Source: Microbacterium sp. (GTDB lineage Bacteria; Actinomycetota; Actinomycetes; Actinomycetales; Microbacteriaceae). Taken from it: a DNA stretch of 64,000 nt. Below are positions 30,187-39,768 of this stretch, piece by piece; within the stretch, counting starts at the first letter, position 1, and every line of letters begins with the position of its first letter. The DNA lies in contig JAITLK010000003.1 of the NCBI GenBank assembly GCA_031277945.1, positions 434,001 through 498,000 of the forward strand, read 5' to 3'. The notes beneath the pieces are model-generated. The model saw nothing but the letters and a program-made list of their open reading frames with translations. It did no database searches and was not told the origin of the DNA. The position numbers and the translations under genes are program-made.

Positions 30187-30930
30187 ATGACCAAATCGCA
30201 GGCACCCGATGCAGTGCTGGTGATCGTGCCCGCGTGGAACGAGTCTCGCAACGTGGGCAATACCGTGCGGGAGATCCTCACGGCCGACGCCGCATACCAC
30301 GTGGCCGTGATCGACGACGGCTCTGCCGATGACACTGCAGACGTGGCACGCGCGGCCGGTGCCACTGTTCTGCAGCTGCCATACAATCTGGGCGTCGGCG
30401 GCGCCATGCGCACCGGCTTCACCTATGCACAGCGCAACGGCTACCGACGCGCCATTCAGGTGGACGCCGATGGGCAGCACAACCCCATCGATATCGCCCG
30501 AGTGCTGGCAGGGCTGGAGAGCGCCGACATCTCCATCGGGGCGCGCTTCAGCGACGTCGGCGACTACAAGGCCACCGGCCCGCGCCGCTGGGCGATGATC
30601 GTGTTGGCCAAGATCGTCTCCCGGGTCGCCAAGACCCGTCTCACCGATGTCACCAGTGGCTTCCGCGCGGCCAATGCCCGTGCGATCGCCCAGTATGTGC
30701 GCTATTACCCGGCCGAGTATCTGGGTGACACACTCGACTCTCTGGTGGCGGCCTGCCACGCCGGGCTGACCGTGACACAGGTTCCTGTCGCGATGCGCCC
30801 GCGTCAGCACGGCACCCCCAGCCAAGGAGCGATCGGGTCGACGATCTATCTGGCGCGCTCCGTCCTCGCCCTCGGACTGGCGCTGATGCGCCGGCCACGC
30901 ACGCCGCGCACTGCGGAGGAGGCCGCATGA
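30187..30930 (+). CDS. GT2 glycosyltransferase, polyprenyl-phosphate-sugar synthase type
   Basis: A 247-residue DPM1-like GT2 enzyme without C-terminal helices of its own. It has VPAWNES, VIDDGSADDT (DDGS 43-46), YNLGVGGAMRTGF and QVDADGQHNP (DxD 93-95), then SGFRAANARA. Such enzymes make a polyprenyl-phosphate sugar on the inner membrane face. It overlaps the DUF2304 gene by 4 nt, a pairing common in surface polysaccharide loci where the small membrane protein is the partner. TAGACT (30171-30176) ten nt upstream is a probable -10; an in-frame extension to 30034 is rejected. Confidence 0.88.
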   Translation: MTKSQAPDAVLVIVPAWNESRNVGNTVREILTADAAYHVAVIDDGSADDTADVARAAGATVLQLPYNLGVGGAMRTGFTYAQRNGYRRAIQVDADGQHNPIDIARVLAGLESADISIGARFSDVGDYKATGPRRWAMIVLAKIVSRVAKTRLTDVTSGFRAANARAIAQYVRYYPAEYLGDTLDSLVAACHAGLTVTQVPVAMRPRQHGTPSQGAIGSTIYLARSVLALGLALMRRPRTPRTAEEAA

Positions 30931-31325
30931 TCGCCCTCACCGGAATCGTCCTCGGCGCACTGATGATCATCGTGGTGTTCGCGATGCTGCTCACACGTCG
31001 CCTTCGCGAGAAGTACGCCGCACTCTGGCTGCTGATCGGGGTCGTCATCCTCGTGCTCGGCATCTTCCCCGGCCTGCTCAACGCCCTGACGGCCCTGGTC
31101 GGGGTTGTTTTACCCGCGAATCTGCTGTTCGCCCTGGCCATCCTCCTTCTCCTTGGCGTCACCCTGCATCTGTCGTGGGAGCAGTCGCAGGCCGAAAACG
31201 AGCTGCGACGTGCCGCCGAAGAGCTGGCGATCCTTCGCGCCGACAACGAGGCGTTGGCGGCTCGGGTGAGCGCGCTGGAGGATGCGCGCACCGGCGACGC
31301 ATCTCGCACCGCCTCGGATGACTGA
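30927..31325 (+). CDS. DUF2304 family small membrane protein
   Basis: A 132-residue protein with three hydrophobic segments (about 4-22, 33-55, 60-82) and a charged coiled-coil tail (WEQSQAENELRRAAEELAI...). It matches the DUF2304 family, regularly encoded after DPM1-like glycosyltransferases, as here. The coiled coil may recruit the soluble enzyme to the membrane. The start overlaps the preceding stop (ATGA), and the end overlaps the flippase start by eight nt. Confidence 0.85.
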   Translation: MIALTGIVLGALMIIVVFAMLLTRRLREKYAALWLLIGVVILVLGIFPGLLNALTALVGVVLPANLLFALAILLLLGVTLHLSWEQSQAENELRRAAEELAILRADNEALAARVSALEDARTGDASRTASDD

Positions 31326-32556
31326 CCCGGCCCCGCCGGCCGCCTCGAGCGGATCGGGTCTTCGTCAGATTCTGCTGGCCACGGTCATCGCCGGCGCCCT
31401 CGGATACGTGATCCAGGGCGTCGCCTATGGGATGACCGACGCGGACGGCCGTATTGCCTTCGCCGTGCTGTGGGGAGCGATCTACCTCGTCGTCTCATGC
31501 CTGTCCGGCATCCAGCAGGAGTTGACGCGCGCCTCCAGCAGTTCGCCGCAGGGCACCGGGGCGCGCACCTGGCTGCTGTACACGCTGGTCGCCGCGGCCG
31601 CCACCGCGATAGTCATCACGGCGGTGTTCGCAGTGCTGGGTCCGCGCATGTTCCCCACCGACACCGCCTCGCTGGTCGCCGCCGTGGTCGTGGCGTGCAC
31701 GGGGTATGCGCTCGTCGCGTCGCTCAGCGGTGCCATGTACGGCGTGCGGGAATGGAAGGGCGTCGCCGCGCTCACCATCACCGACAGCGCCCTGCGCGCT
31801 CTCGCCATCACAACAGCGCTGCTCGCCGGGGCGAGCACGATGTGGCTCGGCTGGGCCATCGCGCTGCCGTTCATCGCAGCCGCCGCGCTGATCTGGCTGT
31901 TCGTAGGCCGCCGTATACGACGCCATCTGATGCTTGACGCCCCGCTGCGCGTGCTTCTGCGTCACACGGTGGCGACCCTCCTCGCGAGCCTGGCCATGGG
32001 CATGCTCATCAGCGGCCTCCCCGTCCTGCTGCAGTTGCTGGCCGCAGACGCCGGCACGGAGCTTCGCGCCTCGCTGATGCAGGTGACCACCCTCACCCGC
32101 GCGCCGCTCGTGGTACCGATCCTCGCGCTGCAGGGGTTCCTGTTGGTGCAGTTCCGCGACGCGGGCCCGGCCCTCATCCCGCGGTTGCTGAAGTGGCTCG
32201 CCCTTATCGCGGCCGGGGTGGTGGTGGTCGCCTTCGCGGCCGCGGCACTCGGACCCTGGGTGATGTCCTGGCTGTACCCGGCGGCACTCCCACTGCCCTC
32301 GGCGGACTTCGGCATCATCGTCCTCTCCGGCGGTCTCACGGCCCTCATGTGTGTGACGAGCCAGGCAGTCCTGGCTGCCTCGCGCCACACTGCTTATACG
32401 AGCGGCTGGGTCTTGAGCGCGGTGGCAACCATCGCCGTCCTGTTGCTGCCGTTGGACGCGCACACGCGCATCCTCATCGCGTTCCTCGTTGGTCCGGTGC
32501 TCGGATCCGCCGTGCATCTGGCGGCTGTGCTGCGCGTCCGCCGCGCGGCGAGCTGA
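31318..32556 (+). CDS. Polysaccharide flippase-like (Wzx-type) membrane protein
   Basis: A 412-residue polytopic protein with about 12 helices, built like the MVF/Wzx flippases. It starts at the ATG at 31318, overlapping DUF2304. Hydrophobic segments include LLATVIAGALGYVIQGVA and ALTIITDSALRALAITTALL-like stretches, and the loops are Arg-rich. It could turn over the lipid-linked product of the upstream DPM1-type enzyme and others. The assignment rests on size, topology and context; motifs in this family are weak. Confidence 0.6.
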   Translation: MTDPAPPAASSGSGLRQILLATVIAGALGYVIQGVAYGMTDADGRIAFAVLWGAIYLVVSCLSGIQQELTRASSSSPQGTGARTWLLYTLVAAAATAIVITAVFAVLGPRMFPTDTASLVAAVVVACTGYALVASLSGAMYGVREWKGVAALTITDSALRALAITTALLAGASTMWLGWAIALPFIAAAALIWLFVGRRIRRHLMLDAPLRVLLRHTVATLLASLAMGMLISGLPVLLQLLAADAGTELRASLMQVTTLTRAPLVVPILALQGFLLVQFRDAGPALIPRLLKWLALIAAGVVVVAFAAAALGPWVMSWLYPAALPLPSADFGIIVLSGGLTALMCVTSQAVLAASRHTAYTSGWVLSAVATIAVLLLPLDAHTRILIAFLVGPVLGSAVHLAAVLRVRRAAS

Positions 32557-32569
32557 CAGCTCCGGCCGT

Positions 32570-33667
32570 TCACCCGCGCGTCAGCGCACGTACGAATACG
32601 TCCTGGGTCTCCCGCGCGGTGCGCGACCAGGTGAACGTGGCGGCCCGCGCGTGTCCCGCGGCGACCATGTCGGCGACCAACTCCGGGTCGGTGGAGACCT
32701 GGAGCAGCAGGTCTGCGAGTGCGTGATCGTCCTGCGGATCGAAGAAGCGCGCGGCCTCGCCGCCGACGTATCGGTGGACCTCGATGTCGCTGAGCAGGGC
32801 CGGCAGGCCCGCCGCCATCGCTTCGATGGTCGGCAGCGAGAACCCCTCGGCGAACGACGGGATGGCCAGCGCCGTGGCGACTGAATAGAGCCGCGCCACC
32901 TCGGCGTCATCGACCCATCCGCGAAGCTCGACATGCTCGCCCACACTGAGCTCCGCCACCAGCGGGGCAAGCGGATCCTCTCCGCGGCCGCCGGTGATCA
33001 CGATCCGCGGGCGCTGCGACTGCGGCAACAGGGCGACCGCACGGATGAGGGCTCCCCAGTTCTTGTGGGGGCGGCGGTTGCCCATAGCCAGGATCAGCGG
33101 CCCGTCCTCCCCCGCGCGGGAACGATCAACGCCCGCGGGTGCGGCACCCGAGAGCGGGATCACATCGATCTGATCCGAAGGCGTACCCAGGTACTTGGTG
33201 ATCTCACGCTGCGACGTGGGACTGATGGTGACGATGCGTGCCGCGTTACGGGCGGCCTGCTTCTCCATCCACTTCACGGGGGTCGTGTACAGCGGAGTGC
33301 TCATGAGCTCCGGGTGGCTCCAGTAGAGCATGTCGTGCATCGTGACCACGGTGGGCATGGCTGACCGCCGTGGTCCCAGCGTGGCGGGCGAGTGGATCAG
33401 ATCGGCACGCTCGCGCTTCGCCGCCTGTGCAACCTGGGTGAGCTCGCCCCAGGCCCAGATGAAGCGATTCTCTCCGCTGATGCCAGACTCGATGATCCGC
33501 CCTGGGAACCAGGAGAGATCCAGTCGCGCACCCTCCGTGGAGACGAATCCGATGTACTCCCAGTCACCGCCGAGGGCACCCAGCTCGCGGTACAGCTCGC
33601 GGGTGTACGTCTCCATACCCCCCTTGGTCCCGGTATAGGAAAGCAGGTCGACGAGTACGCGAGGCAT
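32570..33667 (-). CDS. GT4 glycosyltransferase
   Basis: A 365-residue retaining glycosyltransferase with the GT-B fold. It has a N-terminal GGMETYTRELYREL loop, the central RRPHKNWGALIRAV and GGRGEDPLAPLV, and the C-terminal donor motif PSFAEGFSLPTIEAMAAGLP, in which the EGFSLPxxEAMA segment is the hallmark of GT4. Donor and acceptor are unknown. TACCCT (33675-33680, minus strand) seven nt upstream suggests a leaderless message. The convergent flippase gene ends 13 bp away. Confidence 0.88.
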   Translation of the reverse strand: MPRVLVDLLSYTGTKGGMETYTRELYRELGALGGDWEYIGFVSTEGARLDLSWFPGRIIESGISGENRFIWAWGELTQVAQAAKRERADLIHSPATLGPRRSAMPTVVTMHDMLYWSHPELMSTPLYTTPVKWMEKQAARNAARIVTISPTSQREITKYLGTPSDQIDVIPLSGAAPAGVDRSRAGEDGPLILAMGNRRPHKNWGALIRAVALLPQSQRPRIVITGGRGEDPLAPLVAELSVGEHVELRGWVDDAEVARLYSVATALAIPSFAEGFSLPTIEAMAAGLPALLSDIEVHRYVGGEAARFFDPQDDHALADLLLQVSTDPELVADMVAAGHARAATFTWSRTARETQDVFVRALTRG

Positions 33668-33674
33668 GGGTTCC

Positions 33675-33680
33675 AGGGTA
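33675..33680 (-). promoter_or_regulatory. -10 element of the GT4 gene
   Basis: TACCCT, seven nt before the ATG at 33667. Confidence 0.45.
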
Positions 33681-33703
33681 GTGGACGGGCGCTGAGCGGC
33701 AGC

Positions 33704-34807
33704 TCAGGACGTGGTCGGCGCGAGGGCCGTCGGTGCCGCGGCGGGACGGGGTCCCTTCACGCGCACCATGAGGGGTCGCTCCACCACCACCCAGCTGATC
33801 CAGCCGAGCAGGAAGGTGATCGCCGCGGCGAGCAGGTTGTATGCCACGAAGACCCACGGGTTGCCGCCGGTGCCGACTCCAGCGAGAACGAGCAGCTGCT
33901 GGACGGGCCAGGCATAGATGTAGAACCCGTAGCTCACGTCGTTGCGTGCGGTCCACGCCGGCTGGGGCACGACGGTGGAGAGCCACAGCACGCCGTAGGC
34001 GAGGAACGGCGCCGAAAGCTGTCCGCCCCACCCGGGCACAGTTGCGATCAGGACAGCCGAGATCACCAGAGATGCCGCACCGATCCAGCCGTTCACTCCG
34101 GCGCGATCGATGATGAAGTACACGAGGGCGCCGCCGAGGAAGAAGGGCGCGAGCTTGAGGAACAGGATGAAACTGCCGTCCAGTCCCATAAGGCTCACGG
34201 TGCCATTCGCGGCGAACAGCGCCGTCGTCACGATCCACGCGACGCCGGCGAGCCAGGGGCCGCGTCGGAACCATGCGAGGCTGCCGAGCAGCCAGACCAC
34301 GATATAGCACAGGAACTCGTAGTACAGAGTCCACAGCGATCCGTTCCACACCCCGGGATAGGGCACTCCTGAGAGCGTACTGCCGATGCTGTACTCCCGC
34401 ATGTACAATCCGAGGTTGCTCCAGACGAACTGCAATGGGGTCACTGGCGTGCTCGCATAGCCGGACAGCGACCCGCCCTCGATCAAGGCTGCGATCGGGC
34501 CAAAGACTGCGGCGGTGACCACCAGGCAGAGGACGAAAGCGGGAAAGATGCGCACGATGCGATGGAGCAGATACTCTCCCGCCGTGCCGCGCACCCGCGA
34601 GCGGGTGATCAGGAATCCGCTCACGACGAAGAATCCCGCGACGGCCCAGCCGCCGAGATTCTCGCCACGGATGTGCGGACCCTCGCCATTGCCCGTCGTG
34701 TAGAACGAGTGCGCGAGCAGCACGATCGCGGCGAATACGAGTCGGAACAGATTGAGACTGTTCTCGCGGTACGGAAACGGCCGTCCCCGCAGCGCGCCTC
34801 GGTTCAC
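33704..34807 (-). CDS. Acyltransferase-3 protein without SGNH domain
   Basis: A 367-residue AT3 membrane protein with ten predicted helices. It has NSLNLFRLVFAAIVLLAHSFYTTG (active-site His about 37), GGWAVAGFFVVSGFLITRSR, and NGSLWTLYYEFLCY. It lacks any extracytoplasmic SGNH domain, unlike the other two AT3 proteins in this window, so it must transfer the acyl group by itself or with another protein. It overlaps the upstream epimerase gene by 4 nt and is probably co-translated with it. Confidence 0.88.
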   Translation of the reverse strand: MNRGALRGRPFPYRENSLNLFRLVFAAIVLLAHSFYTTGNGEGPHIRGENLGGWAVAGFFVVSGFLITRSRVRGTAGEYLLHRIVRIFPAFVLCLVVTAAVFGPIAALIEGGSLSGYASTPVTPLQFVWSNLGLYMREYSIGSTLSGVPYPGVWNGSLWTLYYEFLCYIVVWLLGSLAWFRRGPWLAGVAWIVTTALFAANGTVSLMGLDGSFILFLKLAPFFLGGALVYFIIDRAGVNGWIGAASLVISAVLIATVPGWGGQLSAPFLAYGVLWLSTVVPQPAWTARNDVSYGFYIYAWPVQQLLVLAGVGTGGNPWVFVAYNLLAAAITFLLGWISWVVVERPLMVRVKGPRPAAAPTALAPTTS

Positions 34808-35940
34808 TTCAGGAGCTTCCGCTCCGCCATCTCACGCAGAGACCGCTCGTAGCCGTCCGCTTCGATGGGCTCGGTCAGCACCCACTTCGCGAACTGCGCG
34901 ACACCGTCCTCAAACGAGACCGCCGGGGTGTACCCCAGGATCTCGCGGAGCTTCGTGGTGTCTGCGATGTTGTGGCGGATATCGCCGAGGCGATACTGCC
35001 CGGAGACCGTCACGGGCACCTGAACGCCGTACGCCTTCTGCAGCGCCTCGACGACCTCCAGCACCGTGGTGCCGACACCGGCGCCCACGTTGAACACTTC
35101 ACCGGCGGCCGCAGGCACCGTGGAGGCGAGGTAGGTAGCCTCCACGATGTCGTCGATGAACACGAAGTCGCGGCTCTCCAGGCCATCTTCGAAGACGTTG
35201 ATTCCCTTGCCCTGGCGGATGAGCGTGGAGAAGATCGAGAGAATGCCCGTGTAGGGGTTCTTCAACGATTGACCGGGCCCGTAGACGTTTTGATAGCGGA
35301 CCGAAACGCCCTCCTTGCCGATGGTCGGGGCCACCGTCATCACAAGAGATTCCTGCATCTGCTTGGTGATGCCGTAGACGCTCGACGGGCTGAGTGCGGC
35401 GTTCTCATCGGTGGGTACCAGCTGGAGCGGCCCCTCACCGGGGACATGCACCTCGAAATCGCCTGCCGCCATGTCAGCGTCGGCGCGCGCGCCGGGGTAC
35501 ACGAGGCGACCGTCTTCGGTGCGGTATGCACCTTCGCCGTAGATCGAGCGCGACGACGCGATCACGATACGACGCACGTCGTTCGGCTCGTTGGTGAGGA
35601 TGTCCAGCAGCTTCGCCGTGCCGCCCACATTCGTGTCGACGTAGCGGTCGATCTCGTACATCGACTGACCGGTGCCCGTCTCCGCCGCGAGGTGGACGAC
35701 GATGGTGGCGCCCGCGAGTGCCGCGCGCAGATCCTCGGGCGAGGTGACGGTGCCCTCGATCACGTTCGCCACGCCGTCCAGGGAGCGAAGCAGCGGCGAG
35801 GTCGTCGCCGGGTTGTCGCCGTGGACCTGCGGAATCAGCGCGTCCAGTACCGTCACGGTGTGTCCGTCGCGTACGAAGCGTGCAGCGAGGCGCGTTCCGA
35901 TGAATCCGGCACCGCCGGTGATGAGAACGTGTTCGGCCAT
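34804..35940 (-). CDS. NAD-dependent nucleotide-sugar epimerase/dehydratase
   Basis: A 378-residue extended SDR. It has GGAGFIG (9-15), HLAAETGTG, the catalytic Ser region IASSRSIYGEG, and YGITK for the active Tyr and Lys. The long middle insertion (PGARADADMAAGDFEVHVPG, about 140-170) is also seen in some epimerases acting on larger nucleotide sugars. The substrate cannot be named from sequence; a UDP- or dTDP-sugar 4-epimerase or 4,6-dehydratase is likely. The downstream acyltransferase overlaps. Confidence 0.85.
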   Translation of the reverse strand: MAEHVLITGGAGFIGTRLAARFVRDGHTVTVLDALIPQVHGDNPATTSPLLRSLDGVANVIEGTVTSPEDLRAALAGATIVVHLAAETGTGQSMYEIDRYVDTNVGGTAKLLDILTNEPNDVRRIVIASSRSIYGEGAYRTEDGRLVYPGARADADMAAGDFEVHVPGEGPLQLVPTDENAALSPSSVYGITKQMQESLVMTVAPTIGKEGVSVRYQNVYGPGQSLKNPYTGILSIFSTLIRQGKGINVFEDGLESRDFVFIDDIVEATYLASTVPAAAGEVFNVGAGVGTTVLEVVEALQKAYGVQVPVTVSGQYRLGDIRHNIADTTKLREILGYTPAVSFEDGVAQFAKWVLTEPIEADGYERSLREMAERKLLK

Positions 35941-35991
35941 GAGAAGCCTCCAGAGATGTCGTGTCGGACGCGGCGGCGTCCGGGCGCCGGC

Positions 35992-36882
35992 TCAGCGAGC
36001 GAAGATATGCGCCAGGGTCGAGTTTAGTCCAGCCCGGTTTCCGTGCCTCAGCACGCCGGGCAGCTCCGTGATCGCGTGTAGGCGCGACATGAGGCGGATG
36101 CGAGCGGTGCGTGCCGTCCGTCGCCACCCCTTGCGCTGGGCGATCTCCGTCGCCTGACGGTAGTAGGTGCGCTCATCGCGGAAACGTCGGCCGTCCATCA
36201 GCGTCTTCTGGGAGGCGCTCGCGCCGTGCCGCCGGTAGGAGAAGGCGATCTCCGGGTCGAATGCGAGGCTCCCGCCGTCGAACGCGATGTCCATCAACAG
36301 CGCCAGGTCCTGGATGATCGGCAGGCCGTCACGGAAGTCGATCCGCTGCAGCGTCTCGGTGCGGAAGGTCAGGCTCGGCCAGTACAGCCAGTCGCCCTTG
36401 ATCAGGCTCGTCGCCATCTGCTCGCCACGAAGCACGGCGACCGGCCCCCGGGTTCGCGGTGCCAGGAGCCCCTGCTTGACGCGATCCACGAGCGGCACCC
36501 CCGGCGTCCCGTGCTCATCGATGACGATCACGCCCGGCTGGATCACGTCCGCATCGGGAACCTGCACGATGACGCGATTGATCACGGTGAGGTAGTTCGG
36601 ATGCATCAGGTCATCGCAGCCGAGGATCGTGATGTACGGGCTGGTCGCGCGCCGGATCGCCTCGCGGTAGTTCTCGGTGATCCCGAGGTTCGTCTCATTG
36701 CGGGTGTACTCGATACGAGGATCATCGACTGTGGCGAAATGCGCCGCCACGGACTCGTCCGGGTAGCAGTCATCGATGATCACCATCCGCCAGTCCTGCT
36801 CCCGCTGCGCGAGCACGGAGTCGATGGTCTCGTACAGGAGGCCGGGGTCGCCCCAGAAGGGCACGAAGATCTCGTGGGTCAT
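35992..36882 (-). CDS. GT2 glycosyltransferase
   Basis: A 296-residue enzyme starting MTHEIFVPFWGDPGLL. It has VIIDDCYPDE, the metal-binding ILGCDDLMHPNYL (Asp-Asp), and a C-terminal IQDLALLMDIAFD base region. The ATG overlaps the stop of the DUF6541-like gene upstream (ATGA), so translation is coupled. The frame extends further upstream but only over that gene. Donor and acceptor unknown. Confidence 0.85.
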   Translation of the reverse strand: MTHEIFVPFWGDPGLLYETIDSVLAQREQDWRMVIIDDCYPDESVAAHFATVDDPRIEYTRNETNLGITENYREAIRRATSPYITILGCDDLMHPNYLTVINRVIVQVPDADVIQPGVIVIDEHGTPGVPLVDRVKQGLLAPRTRGPVAVLRGEQMATSLIKGDWLYWPSLTFRTETLQRIDFRDGLPIIQDLALLMDIAFDGGSLAFDPEIAFSYRRHGASASQKTLMDGRRFRDERTYYRQATEIAQRKGWRRTARTARIRLMSRLHAITELPGVLRHGNRAGLNSTLAHIFAR

Positions 36883-38852
36883 TTCGCCAATCCGCAGGAG
36901 GTGATCTCGTACAGTCGTGCACCGGGTTCGCTCGCCACGAGCGTCGCCCACGGCGAGTCGTCGAGGTCGTCCAGGCCGCTGAAGTCAGCGTGGTCGGAGG
37001 ACATGAACTCGCCGCCGTCGAAGACAAGCACATAGCGGACGCCGGTCGCTGCCAGCGCCGCACACATGCGAGGGCTGTCACCCTCGGTGTCGAACGAGCT
37101 GTTGATGACGGCGGCGTCGGGCGTCTCGTCCATCAGGAGGTGAGGCATCAGCACCTTGCGCCCGCTGATGCCATACGCGAAGGAGGTTCCCGTCCACGGA
37201 TCCCCGGCGATCACCGCGTCCTCCGGGACGTACTCCTCGAGCTCGTCCAGAAGCTTGTACTCCCCCGCGGACAGGATCGGACCATCGGTGCTGCGACCCT
37301 CGCCGTAAACGAACCGCAGATCCGCGGCCGCCTGACGCAGGGCACTCGTCTGGATCAGGGCGAACAGGACGATCCCGAGCAGCGACAGCGCGATGATGCC
37401 GTACCCGCGCACCAGCCGGCGAAACGGCCGACCGGGCACGAGGCGCGCGACGCGGCGCGCAACATATTGGGCCCCGAGCGCCGCGACGGGCAATGCCGAG
37501 ATGGCCCAGATGCTCGCCAGGCGCGGCGGGTTGTTGTACCAGGGGCCGGTGAGCCACGTACGAAGGACCTCGAACGGAGACCCGGCGACGACGACGTACA
37601 GCAGCGACCCCACGAACAGCATGCCGAGGGCGATGGAGCGGTGATACGTCGGGTGGCGCAGCGCGATGAACCCTCCGATCACCGCCAGGACCGCGAGAGC
37701 GTATGCCGTCGGATAGTTGAAGACGGCGGCCGTCAACACCTCGCCCACCGCGGTAGCCAGTGAGCCGGTCACGGGCCAGTAGATCTCGGTTGCAGGCGGG
37801 CGCACGAACTTCAGGACAGCCACCGCGACGATGAGCAGAACCAGAAGGCCACCGAGGATCCCACCGCGCGCACGCCAGGACGAGGACGATCGCCAGAGAT
37901 ACAGCGCGAGCGCGATCACGGCGGGGAGCGAAAGCGCAAGGAAGGCTAGCAGCGCCCCCGGATGGGCCACGGCGATGCCCGGGACAAGCAACACGACGAG
38001 CAGCCCCGCATCCTGCCGACGCAGCAGTCGACCGGGACGCAGCACCGTGATCATCGCGGCGATCCCCACCGGAGCAACCGCCAGCCCGAGGAAGAGCGGA
38101 TAGAGCGGGCCGTAGTGCAGGGGCAGATAGGGGAACGCGGGCGACGCCGCCGCGAGCACTCCCGCCGCCACTGTGACGATCGAACTGCCGCCGAAGAGGC
38201 GTCGTGCGAGCAGCACCAGCGACAGAGGCCACACGCCGGCCGCGACGACCAGAACGAGCGCATTGCTGGCCATCGGCACCCCGGAACCGGCCAGCTGGGC
38301 GATCAGCGAGCCGACCGCATGCCACCCCGAGGGGTAGAACAGCAGATTGCCCGGTGCTGTCATCGAGCCCACCCAGAAGGGCGACGCGTTCCCGGTGTCC
38401 AGCACGTACTGGATCGCATTGATATGGAAGAAGTTGTCGTAGCGCTGATCGATGAGAGTCGGGTCGCCCATTCCTCGCACGACGATCCAGCTGATGAGTG
38501 CCGCCGGGAGGATAACGGCCAGCGTGCTCGCCCAGCGACTCGCCGCGGATCCGTGCCGCCGGACGCCGGACTCTGCGGGCTTGCCCACCCAGCGCATCCA
38601 GGCCCACGCAGCCGCGGACGCCACCGCCGTCAGCGCCAGCACGGGTGCGATGTTCCAGCGCAGGGGCGTCCACCCGGCGACGACCGATGCGACGGTGATC
38701 AGTGACACCGACAGCGGTGCCGCTGCGGCCACCAGCCACCAGCCACGTAGACGCAGGAAGAAGCCCAGGATCAGGCCAGGTACGGCGAGGACCCCGATCG
38801 CGGCCAGCACAGCCGGGAGGAATCCGATCCAGGTGTCGAGGGAACCGCTCAT
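36879..38852 (-). CDS. DUF6541-like polytopic membrane protein (GT-C-like)
   Basis: A 657-residue protein with about 13 hydrophobic segments in the first 500 residues and a soluble C-terminal domain (about 505-657) containing EEYVPEDAVIAGDPWTG and TGVRYVLVFDGGEF. The layout matches actinobacterial DUF6541 proteins and resembles GT-C lipid-linked sugar transferases, including an early acidic loop (DPTLIDQRYDNFFH). It is the gene before two GT2 genes on its own strand. The precise reaction is unknown. Confidence 0.7.
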   Translation of the reverse strand: MSGSLDTWIGFLPAVLAAIGVLAVPGLILGFFLRLRGWWLVAAAAPLSVSLITVASVVAGWTPLRWNIAPVLALTAVASAAAWAWMRWVGKPAESGVRRHGSAASRWASTLAVILPAALISWIVVRGMGDPTLIDQRYDNFFHINAIQYVLDTGNASPFWVGSMTAPGNLLFYPSGWHAVGSLIAQLAGSGVPMASNALVLVVAAGVWPLSLVLLARRLFGGSSIVTVAAGVLAAASPAFPYLPLHYGPLYPLFLGLAVAPVGIAAMITVLRPGRLLRRQDAGLLVVLLVPGIAVAHPGALLAFLALSLPAVIALALYLWRSSSSWRARGGILGGLLVLLIVAVAVLKFVRPPATEIYWPVTGSLATAVGEVLTAAVFNYPTAYALAVLAVIGGFIALRHPTYHRSIALGMLFVGSLLYVVVAGSPFEVLRTWLTGPWYNNPPRLASIWAISALPVAALGAQYVARRVARLVPGRPFRRLVRGYGIIALSLLGIVLFALIQTSALRQAAADLRFVYGEGRSTDGPILSAGEYKLLDELEEYVPEDAVIAGDPWTGTSFAYGISGRKVLMPHLLMDETPDAAVINSSFDTEGDSPRMCAALAATGVRYVLVFDGGEFMSSDHADFSGLDDLDDSPWATLVASEPGARLYEITSCGLAK

Positions 38853-38859
38853 CGCCGGC

Positions 38860-39768
38860 TCAGGCGGTCACGCGCGGTGAGTCGACATAGTCGATGCGCG
38901 GGTTGAAGGGGATGCCCTGCAGCCACTTGCGCATGAGCTTGCCGCGCAGGCGCAGCGACACCCGCCCGCGGTGCAGGCTGACGAACAGGCGAGCACCGAA
39001 CTCCAGGTAGTAAAGGAATCCCTGGTGGTGCAGGCGCCAGGAGGCCTCGTTGCGCACACCGTAGGAGAACTTCCAGACGTTCTTCGCATCGACCATCGCG
39101 AAGTTGACGCCCTTGTTGTCGCCCATGTCGTGCACCACGACGCTGTCCATCACCTGGACGCCGGGGCACAGGCGCGTCATCCGCTGCGTGTACTCCCGGT
39201 CGTCGAACCAGATGAAGTACTCCTTGTACGGCAGTCCGTAGCGCGCGATCGCCCACCGCGGGATCAGCACGGACACGAACGAGCACGTGGTCACCATGAC
39301 GCTGTTCTGCCCCTTGACGAGCAGGCGCCCCCAGTCCCACGTGGGGATGGGGTTGTTCATCTCGCAGATGTTGCCGTCGGTGTACTCCACCACCGAGCAC
39401 GCGAAGGGGACGTCGCCACCGAGCTCGTCCACGGCCTCGTCGAAGCCGCGGACCATGTTGGCGAGCGCCTCCGGCTTCGGGTAGCAGTCGTCGTCCATGA
39501 TCCAGACGTGATCGGCGCCGGTCTCGTAACCGCGACGCATGCCCTCGGAGAATCCTCCGGCGCCGCCGGAGTTGGTCGCCATCGTCACGACCTCGTGCCT
39601 GACCGTGGTGGTGAGGGAGGCCAGGTATTCGGCGGTGCCGTCCGTCGACGCGTTGTCGATGATCAGCAGCGTCTCGACGGGGAGGGTCTGCGCCTCGATC
39701 GAGGCGATCACGGTCTTGAGCTTCTCGAGGCGGTTGAACGTGACCACCACTGCTGCGACGGCTACCAT
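38860..39768 (-). CDS. GT2 glycosyltransferase, GlfT1-like, second copy
   Basis: A 302-residue enzyme with VVVTFNR, IIDNASTD, the signature NSGGAGGFSEGMRRGY and HVWIMDDDCYPKPE (Asp 92-94), ending in SLRLRGKLMRKW. It has the same NxGGxGGF...MDDD pattern as the enzyme at 15.4 kb, so both are in the galactofuranosyltransferase-like group. GGAGG seven nt before the ATG at 39768 fixes the start, and the upstream GT4 stop overlaps by seven nt. Two such enzymes could add successive sugars. Confidence 0.85.
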   Translation of the reverse strand: MVAVAAVVVTFNRLEKLKTVIASIEAQTLPVETLLIIDNASTDGTAEYLASLTTTVRHEVVTMATNSGGAGGFSEGMRRGYETGADHVWIMDDDCYPKPEALANMVRGFDEAVDELGGDVPFACSVVEYTDGNICEMNNPIPTWDWGRLLVKGQNSVMVTTCSFVSVLIPRWAIARYGLPYKEYFIWFDDREYTQRMTRLCPGVQVMDSVVVHDMGDNKGVNFAMVDAKNVWKFSYGVRNEASWRLHHQGFLYYLEFGARLFVSLHRGRVSLRLRGKLMRKWLQGIPFNPRIDYVDSPRVTA